Source: Purshia tridentata (Eukaryota > Streptophyta > Magnoliopsida > Rosales > Rosaceae). Taken from it: 64,000 nt of DNA. Of the stretch, positions 1 through 11,881 are shown piece by piece (position 1 is the first letter of the stretch; each line of letters starts with the position of its first letter). The stretch is taken from positions 1-64,000 of the forward strand of contig QANT01007503.1 of NCBI GenBank assembly GCA_003254885.1, written 5' to 3'. A model generated the notes under the pieces. The model saw only the letters and a list, made by a program, of their open reading frames with translations, did no database searches and was not told the DNA's origin. The translations under genes were made by a program, and so were the position numbers.

Positions 1-39
1 AGTCATAATAACCATAATAGACAAAAAAAAAAGGGACCT

Positions 40-1212
40 GGATCCTCTACCAGGTTATTCCCTACCAGAGTGTATCAAACTTTTAATATTGACCCTTAGA
101 TCTCTATTGAAAAGATCTTATGGTTAAAATTGTGTGGTATGTTTAATAAACCATTTTCTTTATTTTTCTCACCACCAGGCACCAACTTTAATGATTTATC
201 AAAAGGAAAAAAGAAAAAATAAATAAACTTCAGCTACCCCTTTCTCCCATCGTCTTCCACCTTCCCCAACTGTCTTCACCCTCCTTCCCTGTGCCATGGC
301 AGATCTGCCATGGCCTGCCACTACTCCATCCCACTCTCTCATCTCTCCCATCATCCACAACCTTTAATTTCTCTGGCGAGGCTCTGGTCAGATATCCCCA
401 CATATACACCAAAGCTTTTCTACGCTTCTGATGAAGGAAGGGATTTTGCTGAAGTGGGTTTTTGTGACGACAATCATTAGTGCGAGAATTCTTGCGTTTG
501 GCTGAAAAAGTTATGTTGGGTCTCTTTTTTTGAAAACAATTAATGGGTAAGCCTAGATAATAAGGGAGATTGGCTTTTAAACTAATAATTTGAACAGTTT
601 GGTTAGTTTCAATTCCAATAGCTGATGAGAAATTAGTGCAGTAATTAACTATTGATAAAAAACATATCGACAGGAGCAATTGTATTCAAAGTGCTACTGT
701 GGCCTTGGGGATACCAGTAGAACCAGAACTAATCAAACGTATAGAATGAAAACAAAACAAACGAAGGGCTAGGAGGTAGGAATCTGTCTACTATTTGGAA
801 GATGGTAATAAAAATAAACTCAAGATTTGTTAAGGTTGAATGGGTTAGAACAATGGCAGATCTTAAGTTTTTAACCATGAGGTAAGAATAAGAAATAAAT
901 AAAGGTTTGTGGGCAACTGAGTGATGACAGTTGGTTGGAGTAGTGGCAGGCCATGGCCATGGCACAAGGAAGGAGGGTGAAAGACGGTGGGGGAAGGTGG
1001 AAGACGATGGGAGAAAAGGGTAGCTGAAGTTTACTTATTTTCTTCTTTTTTCCTTTTGATAAATCATTAAAGTTGGTGCCTAGTGGTGAGAAAAATAAAG
1101 AAAATGGTTTATTAAACATACCACACAATCTTAACCATAAGATCTTTTCAATAAAAATCTAAGGGTCAATATTAAAAATCTGAAACACTCTAGGAATTCT
1201 GGTAAAGAATCC
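40..1212. mobile_element. Foldback / long-TIR DNA element, non-autonomous
   Basis: The two ends form a long imperfect inverted repeat. About 300 bp from position 40 (GGATCCTCTACCAG...) matches the reverse complement of about 910-1212. The match includes the CCATGGC-rich stretch near 295-330 and 940-965 and the run around 140-290. The middle (about 350-900) shows no transposase-like reading frame. Long terminal inverted repeats with no coding capacity fit a Mutator-like or foldback MITE. I could not find a convincing target-site duplication. A related GGGACC motif just outside the left end and near 1260 on the right suggests the original ends may lie slightly further out. The family is inferred. 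Confidence 0.65.
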
Positions 1213-1586
1213 AAATCTAAAAAAACAGGGCACTCAAAATAATATAATATAAGGGGCCGGTCCCCTTGTTTTCTTCTAGATTATTACAGACAAGGATGAA
1301 GGCCCAGGCCGCTTGACATAACCTTCATGCGGACCCACCAATGTATTCAGTGCATAATTGTTAATTGAAACGAAGCCAATCAAAAATGACACATCAACAA
1401 CATAGTCGTCATTGATGATAATTTAAACGAAATTATTATTCTCCTTCAGACACAGCTAAATTATTGTCCGGATTATTGTCTGCTTAGCAAAACGATAAAT
1501 ATTTAAAGATAATAGTTATTAGTTAATTAATTCGAATAATTTCCGCTCTATATGTTACCCTCTTCTGTAGGGGAATTTCTTCTAGA

Positions 1587-1730
1587 AGGAGTGGCTAGCA
1601 TAGTCGAACTTACCCTTTAAAAATTCAAATACATAAAATAAAATAAGTGGTCCTAGTTAGGAGTGGCTAGCATAGTCGAACTTACCCTTTAAAATTTCAA
1701 ATACATAAAATAAAATAAGTGGTCCTAGTT
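1587..1730. repeat. 72-bp tandem duplication
   Basis: Two adjacent copies of a 72-bp unit (1587-1658 and 1659-1730), each starting AGGAGTGGCTAGCATAGTCG and ending GGTCCTAGTT, are nearly identical. High identity implies a recent duplication. No gene is involved. Confidence 0.9.
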
Positions 1731-4700
1731 TGAATCTCCACAGGATTAGATTACGAAAAATTTATCTCATAAATTTTTTAGTCCCAAGATAAATAGTTTG
1801 TCTTTAATTTGATTAAAAAAAAATTAGTTAAATTACACAGAAATTAATCTAAAAATCCTTGATCGCTTAACACAAAAAAAAAAGTTCAAAAATAAAAAAC
1901 TGAAAACTGAAAAGTACTGAAAAAAAGAAAAAAGTGAAAAGTATATAGTTAATCACCTCTTCATATATTAGTTGGGAGACAATAGGACCCATTTGTATAA
2001 TTTGCTTACTTTTATGAAGTATAGGATGCTTTATTAGTTTCTATGTCATTACTTTTGCTTAAACTATTAATTTTTAATTAAGACCACATATTATAAATTT
2101 AAAAATGTTTGAGTAAAATGATTTCATTGTATAACATTTTTGAATGTGCACGTGAAAAATCAAATGTGAAGTCTAACAACTGTAATGTGATAAAAATAGT
2201 GTGAATATAATTCACCTACTAGTAAAGTAAAAATGTTACAAGTGAGAGAAACATGCATGTGTTACATGTGTAACTATTTTTCATCGTTGAATTAATCTCA
2301 AAGTATATCAATTTTGGTAGTTATTAAAATGGAGTTATCTTAATCTTCACATGATAAATAATAAACGTTGAATTGTGGAAGGAAAAATGTTCATATAAGC
2401 TATGGGATGAATGAAAGCTTATTTCTTCTAGAAGGCCCTGAATTGGACAAGTAGGCAGGTAGGAAGGTCCTTGTGGTGAGCACCGGTGCGTGGTACAGCT
2501 GATCAGCAAGTGACACGTCATGCCACTACCATCCATATCGTATGTATGCCCCCACATTCATACACCGAGTCCGACTGAGTGAGTCAGTGATTAGGACGAC
2601 TGAATAACATGCATGATACGACACATATATTGAACATGATGTGGTATATGCATATCATGCGAACGGTCTAATAAATTATATCTATGGTTCGAAATAGATA
2701 AAAACCTGTCAACCTAACAATGAAAACGTAGATCTGTACGGTAGCAGACTCATATATATAGGTATACATTATTTTAAATATAAGATATAACTTGTACAAC
2801 CTACAATATATTATAATTTAATAATCAAAGTTGTTTAATTTTTAAGTTTCTATATAAGAATTATTCTTGTAAAAATTAATTAAATAATTAGATGATTTTC
2901 GATTTGTCTAATTTTAAATATATTTGAACGAAAATGACCATATACATATATAGACAATTATCATGGCCATATACCACATGCCTCACCTAGTGAGATCGAT
3001 TTGTCCTTTCGTATGAATCATATCATATCTTTGTTTCCTTTATATAGTTATTTATTAATTATAATAATTATAATAATTTTTTATTTAATTATTATTGTAG
3101 TAATGGTCTTGGTCTTCACTCTTCGTCATTCCCTTTATTTGCTCGTGGGTGGACGTGAAATCACGAGAAAGATAGAAGCATTTGGTGAGACTCTCTAGTC
3201 TCTAGCATAAGTTTCAAACACTAGAAAATAAGATTTAAAATCTCCTCTGTCGTGTACAAGTCTGTGAACCACATGTTTGTCGTGATTCCTGAACCTTTTT
3301 ATATCTCCAATTATGTACGCAACATATATATATACACAAATACATACACACAAATGTGCACGTTACAATGAATGTGGCTGGCCAAATGCATTCTTTTTAT
3401 TTGGCTACATTAACTTCTTTGATTTGATGAACCAACCTCCTCTTAAATATGAACAGGGAGAACAGTAGATGATGCAAAAATTAAATCGGCTATAATTAAA
3501 TTCATTACCCCTTTTATGGTGAAAATAGTACTAGAGTTAAAAAATAAAAAAATTAATAGAATCTTCTGTTTAAAAAGGTAAAAATGGGATTTTTTTTTTT
3601 TCTCTTTTGAGAGTAAAAAGGGTTAAGTTGTAATTTCGCAGGTTATTAACTAGGGGAAAACAATAAGGTCCAGCATACATCGAATTATAATCAAGTTAAA
3701 CAACAACTTGATTGTTACAATGCGTCATGAATGACTATTAAAAAATATAATGTAGTAAGTAATCTTAAAATAAAATAAAGTACATAATAATATGACACAG
3801 AATTGAGATTATAATTGATTAGTGAAGTCACCACATACTGACATACGCTAAGAAAATTGACATACATTTATTCCACATGACTGCATGCCCCAAGACAAGG
3901 GCCAGTGAGTCGGTGAACAGGGAGTTACAATTCACAGGCCCCACCATTTGACCCCTCGATGAATGTGACTGGAAGGTAACATGGTTTTAGGCCACAACGG
4001 TCCACAGCTGTCATTTAATGAAATTATTGCATAAAAAAATATATATATATATATATATATGTGCATATTTTGTTTTTGTTTTTTTTTTTTAAGATTCTTA
4101 TGGACGAGAGTTCGGTAGGAATCTTTTTTTTTTAAGAGTTGAGCATTGCAACAAACGCTCGATATTATTTTCCCACTAATCTTTTAAAATATTTCTCTGA
4201 CGGTTCATCTCATATATTTTTAAAATATAGAATAAAATTTCTGAAGTCTAATATATTAAGTTAAAATTTAATATAAAGCCAACAAATCAATGTTAAGTTT
4301 TAAAAAAAATAAAAAATGGCACTGATGAGCAAACACTACCGAGCGCTCGATACTAGAAATCTATAAAAAAAAATTGTGAATGTCCTCTCTATAAAAAGAT
4401 TGTATATTTATATATGTGCTAATGGATTGAGGATTAAATGAAAAAAGAGAGCTAGAGTTAGTGAAAAAATAAATGATTTATTTCATATAATTTATAAAAG
4501 TTTTTTTCTTTTGTGACACCGAAAAAAGTTTATTCTTAATATTTATTAAAAGAAGAAGGCAAAGTTGAGCTACATGTAATATGAGAAATCTTAAAAGATG
4601 TATGGTGACTCTTGCTGTTGATTTTTCAAAGACGATTTTGCGATCAACCTCGAAGTTTACATGTACTTTCTAGAGAACGTATGGTGTACATACTATGGAA

Positions 4701-5751
4701 AAAAAAGAAGAAAAAAGGTGTACATACGACGTAGAAGTCTCATGACTCTCATTTCAAGTGTTGCTAAACGAAAATAAGCAACACGCAAGATTTTATATAG
4801 AACTATTATAAGAAATTAATTACGAGGAACTATAATGGACAATTTTGTAAGAACTTTTGTATTAATCAAACATATTTTTATATATTTAAAACATCTTAGT
4901 GATCTCACATATGACATACCCATTTTTTACCAAAAGTTACTAACTCTATAAAATAAAAAAGTTCTTACACAAACTCATTTTATTTATGATTTTGGTTTTT
5001 ACCCCATTTATTAACAGATTTACCTCATACTTTTGTAAGATGTATAATAAAATTTATAAAGGCAGTATATATGTAAGGTGTTAACTTAAAATTTAACATA
5101 AAGTTAATAAATAATGTGCCATTTGATTTATCTAAAATTTTTTATGAGAGGCCCTTATATTATTCGAATGCACACTTTATATATAGCTAATTAGTTTTGA
5201 TTGGAGAAGGGAAGAATAATTCTTCTAGAGCCTAAGACTTGGAGCAATGGACCAGTCTCTCACACTGTTGTTGTCATTCCTCTCCTTATTTTCAAATAAT
5301 TTCTTATTCTGTTTTCAACAAACCTTCATCATGAGCTAGGCATCGGTTGACAATTTGAAAATGAATTCCTATAATTGACTGTCTTTTATACTTTTAGCTA
5401 CATCATTCTACCTGAAAGTAGATCACCCTAACTTTGGACATAGCCCATTTATATCCCAGTTTAGCTGGACCACATATATGGTTCGATCTAACGGCCCGCT
5501 TATAGACCGAAAGATCAATGGTCTTGTGGACTGCACGTGGACTAAACAAAATTGAGTAAAGCCTGACTTAGCCTGCCTAAATAGCTCAGAACTAAGTAGG
5601 ATCTGGGCCTTGGAAGATTTAGGATGGGGTCTAACCTATTTTACAGGCATATTAAAATGAGAACTAAAGTGTCTGTGACACTTGTTGGGTGGAGCAATAT
5701 ATTTGGATTAGTTAGGTTTAGAATTCACTTTTCTCCAGTATATATATTTAT
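1731..5751. other. Gene-free AT-rich intergenic stretch
   Basis: I see no coding exon with a recognisable family, no tRNA and no coherent transposon over these 4 kb. The stretch is strongly AT-rich, with poly-A/T runs and an (AT)n microsatellite at about 4037-4061. The short open frames here (for example 2324-2557 and 3001-3198) have low-complexity or unfamiliar translations and are not called. Confidence 0.7.
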
Positions 5752-6385
5752 GATGTCCTTACTTTAAGAAAAAGTAAAGGTATCCTCTATGGATACCACC
5801 TGTCATTGCAGTTTTATAATTGAAATTGTTCACCTTTTATATTCCTTCTAAAAAATTATATTCATAAAAAATCAATAAACTCAATAATTGATCATTTAAA
5901 TTGTGTAAATAAATACAATCTGTCGAATAAAATTGAAATGATGTTGACTATAATAAATTCTTAACTAATTTTTTACAAATGTGATCTTTGAATGATATTT
6001 TAAAATATGAATGGTTCTGATTATTGAATTGTAAGTTGAAGATGATGTTAATATATATTTATGATGTCTTACTTTAAGAAAAAGTAAAGGTATCCTCTAT
6101 GGATACCACGTGTCATTGCAGTTTTATAATTGAAATTGTTCACGTTTTATATTCCTTCTAAAAAATCATGCCGGTAAAAAATCAATAAACTCTATAATTG
6201 ATCATTTAAATTATGTAAATAAATACAATCTGTCGAATAAAATTGAAATGATGTTGACTATAATAAATTCTTAACTAATTTTTTACAAATGTGATTTTTG
6301 AATGATGTTTTATAATATGAATGATTCTGATTATTGAATTGTAAGTTGAAGATGATGTTGTTACTTTTTTTAAAATAAGGACATC
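5752..6385. mobile_element. Dimeric MITE-like element (two about 310-bp copies)
   Basis: A unit of about 310 bp is present twice head to tail (5752-6062 and 6063-6385) with over 90% identity by eye. The left end GATGTCCTTACTTTAAG and the inverted right end at 6361-6385 (reading GATGTCCTTATTTTAAA on the other strand) form terminal inverted repeats of about 25 bp. Only the outer right end is intact, because the first copy runs straight into the left end of the second. Each copy carries a short hairpin, GGTATCC-TCTAT-GGATACC. It has no coding capacity. The superfamily is not assigned because no clear target duplication was seen. Confidence 0.65.
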
Positions 6386-6843
6386 CTTACTTATACATAT
6401 AAAAAGAGTTTGTGACAATTTAAAACAATATAAATAAGAGATTATTATATATTCTAAATTTTGTGTACTAGATCTAAACGATGCATATTTTTTTGATTCA
6501 TATTTGAGTTGATTATTTAGAATCTCATTTTAGAATCCCTAATATTAATAACGTGTCCCATAATTTTTTTAGAAAATGAAAAAGCTTACTAATGTAATTT
6601 TAAGGTCTTTTAAATAAATAAGAGAAAATAAGAAAAAAGGAAAGAAAAGAAAAAGCACAACTAACTGAGTCTTGCACCATAAAATAAACTCGGTCGGCTA
6701 CGAGTTGAACCGTGTACCTTTCCGTTAGAGGTTTAAATTTTCACAAACAAATCCAATTTGAGCGCGCGGCATTTTCTTTCAGCGACTCAAAGAGCTTCAT
6801 CAACCTCCAAACCAAAACCTCAAAGCTCCAAAGCCTCACAACA
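6386..6843. other. Upstream region and 5' leader of the ASY4-like gene
   Basis: AT-rich sequence up to about 6690 is followed by a more GC-rich stretch leading into the start codon at 6844. The promoter and 5' UTR of the gene below probably lie here. No distinct TATA box was identified with confidence. Confidence 0.5.
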
Positions 6844-9112
6844 ATGTCCACCACCAAAGCGAGTACGAAGAAGAAGCGCCGAACTGAGCCCGATCTCGCC
6901 AAATCGGACGACCTCGATCTCGGCGTCGACCTCTCCAAGTTCGTTTTTCTATCTTATTCTTCTTTCGTTTTTCTATCTTCTTCTTCTTCTTCTTCTTCTT
7001 CTTCTTTGAGATTGATAATGTGGTGGAATTTGACAGTGATATCAAAGGCCTTATGTCGGCGCTGCAGCAGATCAGAGAGAAGGCTCACAAGGACGGCCTG
7101 AAGAAGAACGAAGAGACTATTTCCAGGTAATTCCATTCGTTTTTGCTCTGATCCGACTCAATTAACAAATAAATTCGAAATTAAAAGCTCCTTCAGCGTT
7201 GTTTTACAAATTTGTCTGTTTATTTTTCTTAATTCGTCCAGTTCGTTTTCAGATTGCTATAAATAAATAAATAATCTGAGAATTGAAGGTACAAATACAA
7301 TGCTCGCTTATTCTTCTTGAACGTGTTAATTCTGATAGGATTCACAATATGAGTTCGTAATGCTAATTCACAGAATTCAGCTCAACAGTGTTTTGGTTTT
7401 ATATCAAATATTCAAATGGCTAATTGTTTTTTGCCAAACAAGCTAATAATTAATTAATTACTCATCAAGATAAAAAAACCGGCTACAAATGAATTATTTA
7501 TCAGTAATTTTTGTTAACTGCTTAGTAGTTAGATCTCTCAATTAGGTAAATATAAGATTTGAGCCAAAATTTAGGCATAGCTATTGTTAATTTTTCTGTT
7601 GTCATTTTCTTTTGCTTTGTATTAATTTGATATATTCCTTAAATTACTGTTTGTGTGTTTTTGTGACAGTGTGGCTGCTGAGGTCAGGTCTGTGATTGAT
7701 GAATTGAAGTCTAAAGTTGAAAAGGATAGGTAAACTGAAAATCTATGAATTTACTTTCTCGAACCAATTTAAGTGATTAAATCTAGCTTCTTGTGTCTTG
7801 GCATCCATAGTTTGCTGTTTGTTTTACTACTTGAAGTCTCTACTAATTAGGTGCTTTTTGTATTCTTCTTCCACTTTCAGACAAAGTTTCGCTAAATCAC
7901 TTTCAAAGAGCTCAAAAGAGGTATGTGGAGAAGAAAGGAGCTGGAACCGTAGATGACTGGACGATGATTTTTGACTCTCCACTTGTTTGGTTTGAAGGAA
8001 TTGTGTGATGATGTCCAAAATTTTTCTTATGATTAATTATTTGATTGTATATATTCAGTGTGAGAATTGCTTGAAGACTGAGGCTGCCAAGTTCCAAGCA
8101 CTATATGAGAAATTTTGCAAGGACCAAGCCAACCATGTACAGGCTTTGAAGGGTACTATTTTATAGTTTCCAAGTCTTGTCATGGAATGCATCACTCAAC
8201 AAGCATGACTCATTGCATCTGATTTACTTTCTTACTATTTCGTTTCCCGTGAAATGTTGAGTTGGAGATTTCTGTATAAAGTAGATTCTAATTGCAAATA
8301 ATGACATAAGTTCAGTTAGATGGGTAATCTGGCCACCAGTAATTGTGATTTGTTAGAAAGATAGATGTTCAAGTATGTTAACTATTTACCTAATCATTAT
8401 CATCAACTAGCCTATTTGTCTGCATACTTTTGGGTCATGGGTAGGAGGTTTGCTTTGTTATACTGTACATAGAACATCACACTGTCAACTATCATGTTAT
8501 GCATATATAGCTAGTTGCCTCCATTTTCCAGTGACAAGTGACAAATTAAGAACATAATATTAAAACTGCAGTACAGGTTTGCAATGACCCTGGTTCTGTC
8601 TTGTTATTCACTGTCAAGGAGGATTATGTTTCTGTTGAGTCATATTCAGAAAAAGATAGATGCAATGACTACTGTTGATCTTGTTTATTGCAAATTGTTC
8701 ATGTTATTTGACAGGTATTATTTCCAACTTTGAAGAAGAGAAGGAAAGGCTATTCGCTCGATATGAACAATTGAGTAAGCAACAGAACTCTCTTCCTCCA
8801 TAAGGTGAAATAGACTTACACTAATCTTTGTAATGGGTTGATACCAGGAAAGAGAGAAAGGAGTATGATCTCTGAGCATGAGAAAGCTTGTACTGGTAAA
8901 ATTGCTCAATTGGAAGAGTCCTTGAAAAGGAAGAAGCAGGTACTCTCTCTTCTCTCTCTCCCGTGTGTGTGTGTGTGTTTTGTGCAAACACGCGTTAAAA
9001 CCACATCATCTGTTTTGGTACTCAGGATGACAGAACTTTCAGTGTTCTGAGAAAAACTATTGGTTCATTTCTGGACACTGCTTCAGACGAGGAATTCCCA
9101 GCTGATGATTGA
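6844..9112 (+). CDS. ASY4: Short coiled-coil protein, probable meiotic chromosome axis protein ASY4
   Basis: Eight exons can be joined in phase: 6844-6938, 7037-7126, 7670-7729, 7881-7920, 8059-8152, 8715-8774, 8848-8939 and 9026-9112. They give 205 residues. The protein starts with a basic, Lys-rich tail (TKKKRRTEP) and is then almost entirely helical and charged, with long coiled-coil segments (EVRSVIDELKSKVEKDR, EEEKERLFARYEQLRKRE). It ends with VLRKTIGSFLDT and an acidic tail. This layout resembles plant ASY3/ASY4 and animal SYCP3 axis proteins. The size is close to Arabidopsis ASY4, which helps build the meiotic chromosome axis and promotes crossovers. Neighbouring PPR and PHO2 homologues sit near ASY4 in Arabidopsis, which supports the call. 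The exon structure is well supported; the name is an inference from coiled-coil resemblance and synteny. Confidence 0.7.
6975..7006 (+). repeat. (TTC)n microsatellite in intron 1 of the ASY4-like gene
   Basis: About ten TTC units lie between exon 1 and exon 2 of the coiled-coil gene. They could vary in length between individuals. Confidence 0.9.
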
Positions 9113-9698
9113 GGACTGCTTCGAGGTTCAAATAGACAATACTGCAAACATTCAACTATTAAAGCTCCATTGTAACTCAGACAACGGTGGAGTATAGCGT
9201 GTTATCTTTTCCCCCAAAAAGATTGTGCTTCTTTTACTAATACTTACAAAGTTACAATATAACGTGGTGTGAAATTCTCTCAATTTCACTATGGCAGGGA
9301 ACCAAAGTTATTGCTTGCTGACCTTTCTTCTCGGTTATAATGTAATTCTTTGACTTTCAAGAATGCATAGCTCTTCGTAATGGCAATTGCTTGCACCCTA
9401 AGTTCACTGTTGCATACATGGCAAGTCACCCTCGGTGTGTGTGTGTATGTGTGTGTGTGTGGCCTTTGAGCATAATAATATTTTAGAAATCAGCGATCTT
9501 CTTTGGTTAGTACATAGAATTTCTGTCAAATAATTTTGTTAACAAAATATTAAAATCTGTCTCCTTATCTATTCAACCAAATAGTTTGGAATGGTACAAG
9601 TAATTTCATATAAAATGATAAAATTAATTTGGAATTGTTTATTGTTGGACCAAGGATCTTTTCCTCTGTACAATTTCTAGACATGTTGCCTCACAAGT
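9113..9698. other. Convergent 3' region between ASY4-like and LOL2
   Basis: This holds the 3' ends of two convergent genes. A (GT)n microsatellite lies at about 9435-9461. No other feature is seen. Confidence 0.6.
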
Positions 9699-11820
9699 TT
9701 AATGAACAGGATTGGGAGGAGGAGGTGGTTGTCTCTGTTGAACAGACCACGGAGGGCGCTGGTTGTGTGCCTACAAAGAAACATTTCACATTCAGTCATA
9801 AATATTAAACACAAACAATTCTGATATATTTACAGTAACAATACAAATTACATAAAATTTATTTCAAAAGGGCTTTTGTTATTCCTCCTTACGAATATAA
9901 CTATCAGGTATGATCAACGTAAAAACACCATGAAGCAAAAACTAGAACTTCCATTATTGTACCAGTGTGATGTTTACAAATCCAAAAATTTGATATTTTT
10001 TATTTTTTGTAAGGAATACTTGTCTTTTTATTTTGGGGCAGTTGAAAGTGATAAGAGATCACCGTCCCTCATAATTTTTTGACCTTCATGAAACCAAAGG
10101 TTCTAAACTTTACATTTTAGCTTCACTGCAGAATTTTCAATTTTACATATGAACATACAAAAGGTGTATCCACCTAATTTAGTGATTATCCCCAATTTTT
10201 GTCATAAATGCCATGGCCGTGCTACTCAAAAATGCATTCCAATTGTAACATTCAAAATTAATGGCTTCAATGTATCTAAGGCACATACGTATATATCTTT
10301 TCACAAGTAAATTTTTCACTTACTCCAATTTCTGTTACAAAGCTGCAAGAGGAACACCTAACTGATGAAGCTCCATACGGGTACATCAGCAAAACTGCAC
10401 AACTACCGCATTTAACTTGCCCAACCTGATGAGCTGATAAAGGAAGATTCAGTTAAAAACTAGAGCATGTTTCGACAATGACAGTAGTCATCATACAGCA
10501 ATCTATGCATAGCAGAACATCAATCTTTACTAGGCAGCCGATAGGCAATGAGACTCCGATAACTGATACTTATAGCTTCAACAACACATAAATGAATTAT
10601 AAGTCTATCGCCATTTGTGTACACCACATATGAACCATGGAAATTACACAACACATTTAACAGAAAAATAATTGCTTGTGTGCCACTACTACTTAAAAAA
10701 TATTACAGAAGCACTGCAAGGATTGATCAACCCAAAAGATAAGATCAACTTTGTTAGAGTATTATAGGACATATCTTAAATTTTAGAGTAGTTTAGATAT
10801 TCCACAAATTATTTAGGCTCATGTACTGCTTATTGTATGAAATTTGATGCTGTCTTTCCTTCTCTTTTCACATTGTTATCAAACTTTTGGCAATACACAT
10901 GGGCTAGGCATGCAAAATAATCTTAAAGTTACATTAAGTAAGAAAACTTAGAACAGTTCTGGCAAAAAAGAAAAAAAAAAGAGAGAATGAGACTGAGAAC
11001 CTTAACTTACAAGGTATAATATACTAAGTATCTAAGTAAAAAGAGGAAGAGAGGAACCTTCTAGCACATAGTTGGCTGTCTGACAGCATGAACATTGAAC
11101 ATGTCTAGCTCCTCGCGGATATTTAAGCAGGCTACGGCAACAACCACAAAGCATTTGAGCTATTTCTACATCACAAAATCACATAGCTCAACAGGTGAGA
11201 GAAAACCTTTCACAGTTTATTACCTGCGATCAAAGGCTATACAGAACATTCTTCTGAGAAGTACAGCAACATTTAGTCATTTAGTAGTTTCAATGAGGTG
11301 GCCATCACATCTGATAGTTTGAATCCAATTCTTTATGCTGATAGCAATGGATCATCATAACCCAAATTACATATTATCATAGAAAGTTGGAGACTTTTGA
11401 GACAACTTACAAGTTACAACCCAGATAAGTGAATGACCAAGTGGGTAACCTTAAAAAGCGAACCCATTGCAGCTGTTAAATGCTCATCATAATTATACAT
11501 AAAATAATAAAAAAGAAGAAAAATTAAAAATTAAAAATAAGAATACAAAACCTTTCAAGTACATCCGATACGACTATACGAGAAACCCCAAAAAAAAAAA
11601 AAGGAACCACAAAGAAGGCCCAGAACTTCAAGATGGTAATAATAAAAATTGTTCTGATTGATAATAAGTTTGCTAATTGACAGCATCGTTGTCTTGTCTG
11701 TTATTATTGTGTAATATAAATTATAATGGAAAAAGACTAACCGGAAGGTGGTGATGGTTGAGCAACGGTCGATTGGTACCCCGGTGGTGCTGGTCCTTCG
11801 TCCACTTCCACTTTGCTCTC

Positions 11821-11823
<3 letters not shown>
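9699..11823 (-). CDS. LOL2: LSD1-type zinc finger protein LOL2
   Basis: Four exons on the minus strand join in phase: 11823-11742, 11159-11058, 10433-10324 and 9770-9699. They give 121 residues. After a 27-residue acidic/Pro-rich start (MESKVEVDEGPAPPGYQ) come two LSD1-type zinc fingers, each with CxxC pairs. The first is in exon 2 (CGCCRSLLKYPRGARHVQC). The second is in exon 3 (CGSCAVLLMYPYGASSVRC), followed by RPPWSVQQ and a proline run. Two fingers followed by a RPPWS tail match Arabidopsis LOL2, a relative of LSD1 and LOL1. LSD1 and LOL1 regulate programmed cell death in opposite directions; the role of LOL2 is less clear. The start codon follows a (GA)n tract directly. It is convergent with the coiled-coil gene and in tandem with NRPB2, as in Arabidopsis. 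Confidence 0.88.

Positions 11824-11824
<1 letters not shown>

Positions 11825-11879
<55 letters not shown>
11825..11879 (-). repeat. (GA)n tract directly upstream of the LOL2 start codon
   Basis: About 27 GA units (CT on the plus strand) abut the LOL2 ATG and would be in its 5' UTR. Plant GAGA tracts can bind BBR/BPC factors. The tract also stays open in the LOL2 reading frame as alternating Arg-Glu back to an ATG at 11949. Confidence 0.9.

Positions 11880-11881
<2 letters not shown>

Noticed and set aside
230-1128. Several open frames inside the foldback element
   Set aside because: Two of them are mirror images through the inverted repeat, and none resembles a transposase.
6741-7136. Multiple overlapping frames around exon 1-2 of the ASY4-like gene, including Lys/Glu-rich and Leu-rich runs
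   Set aside because: They read through the (TTC)n microsatellite of intron 1 in various frames and have no family.
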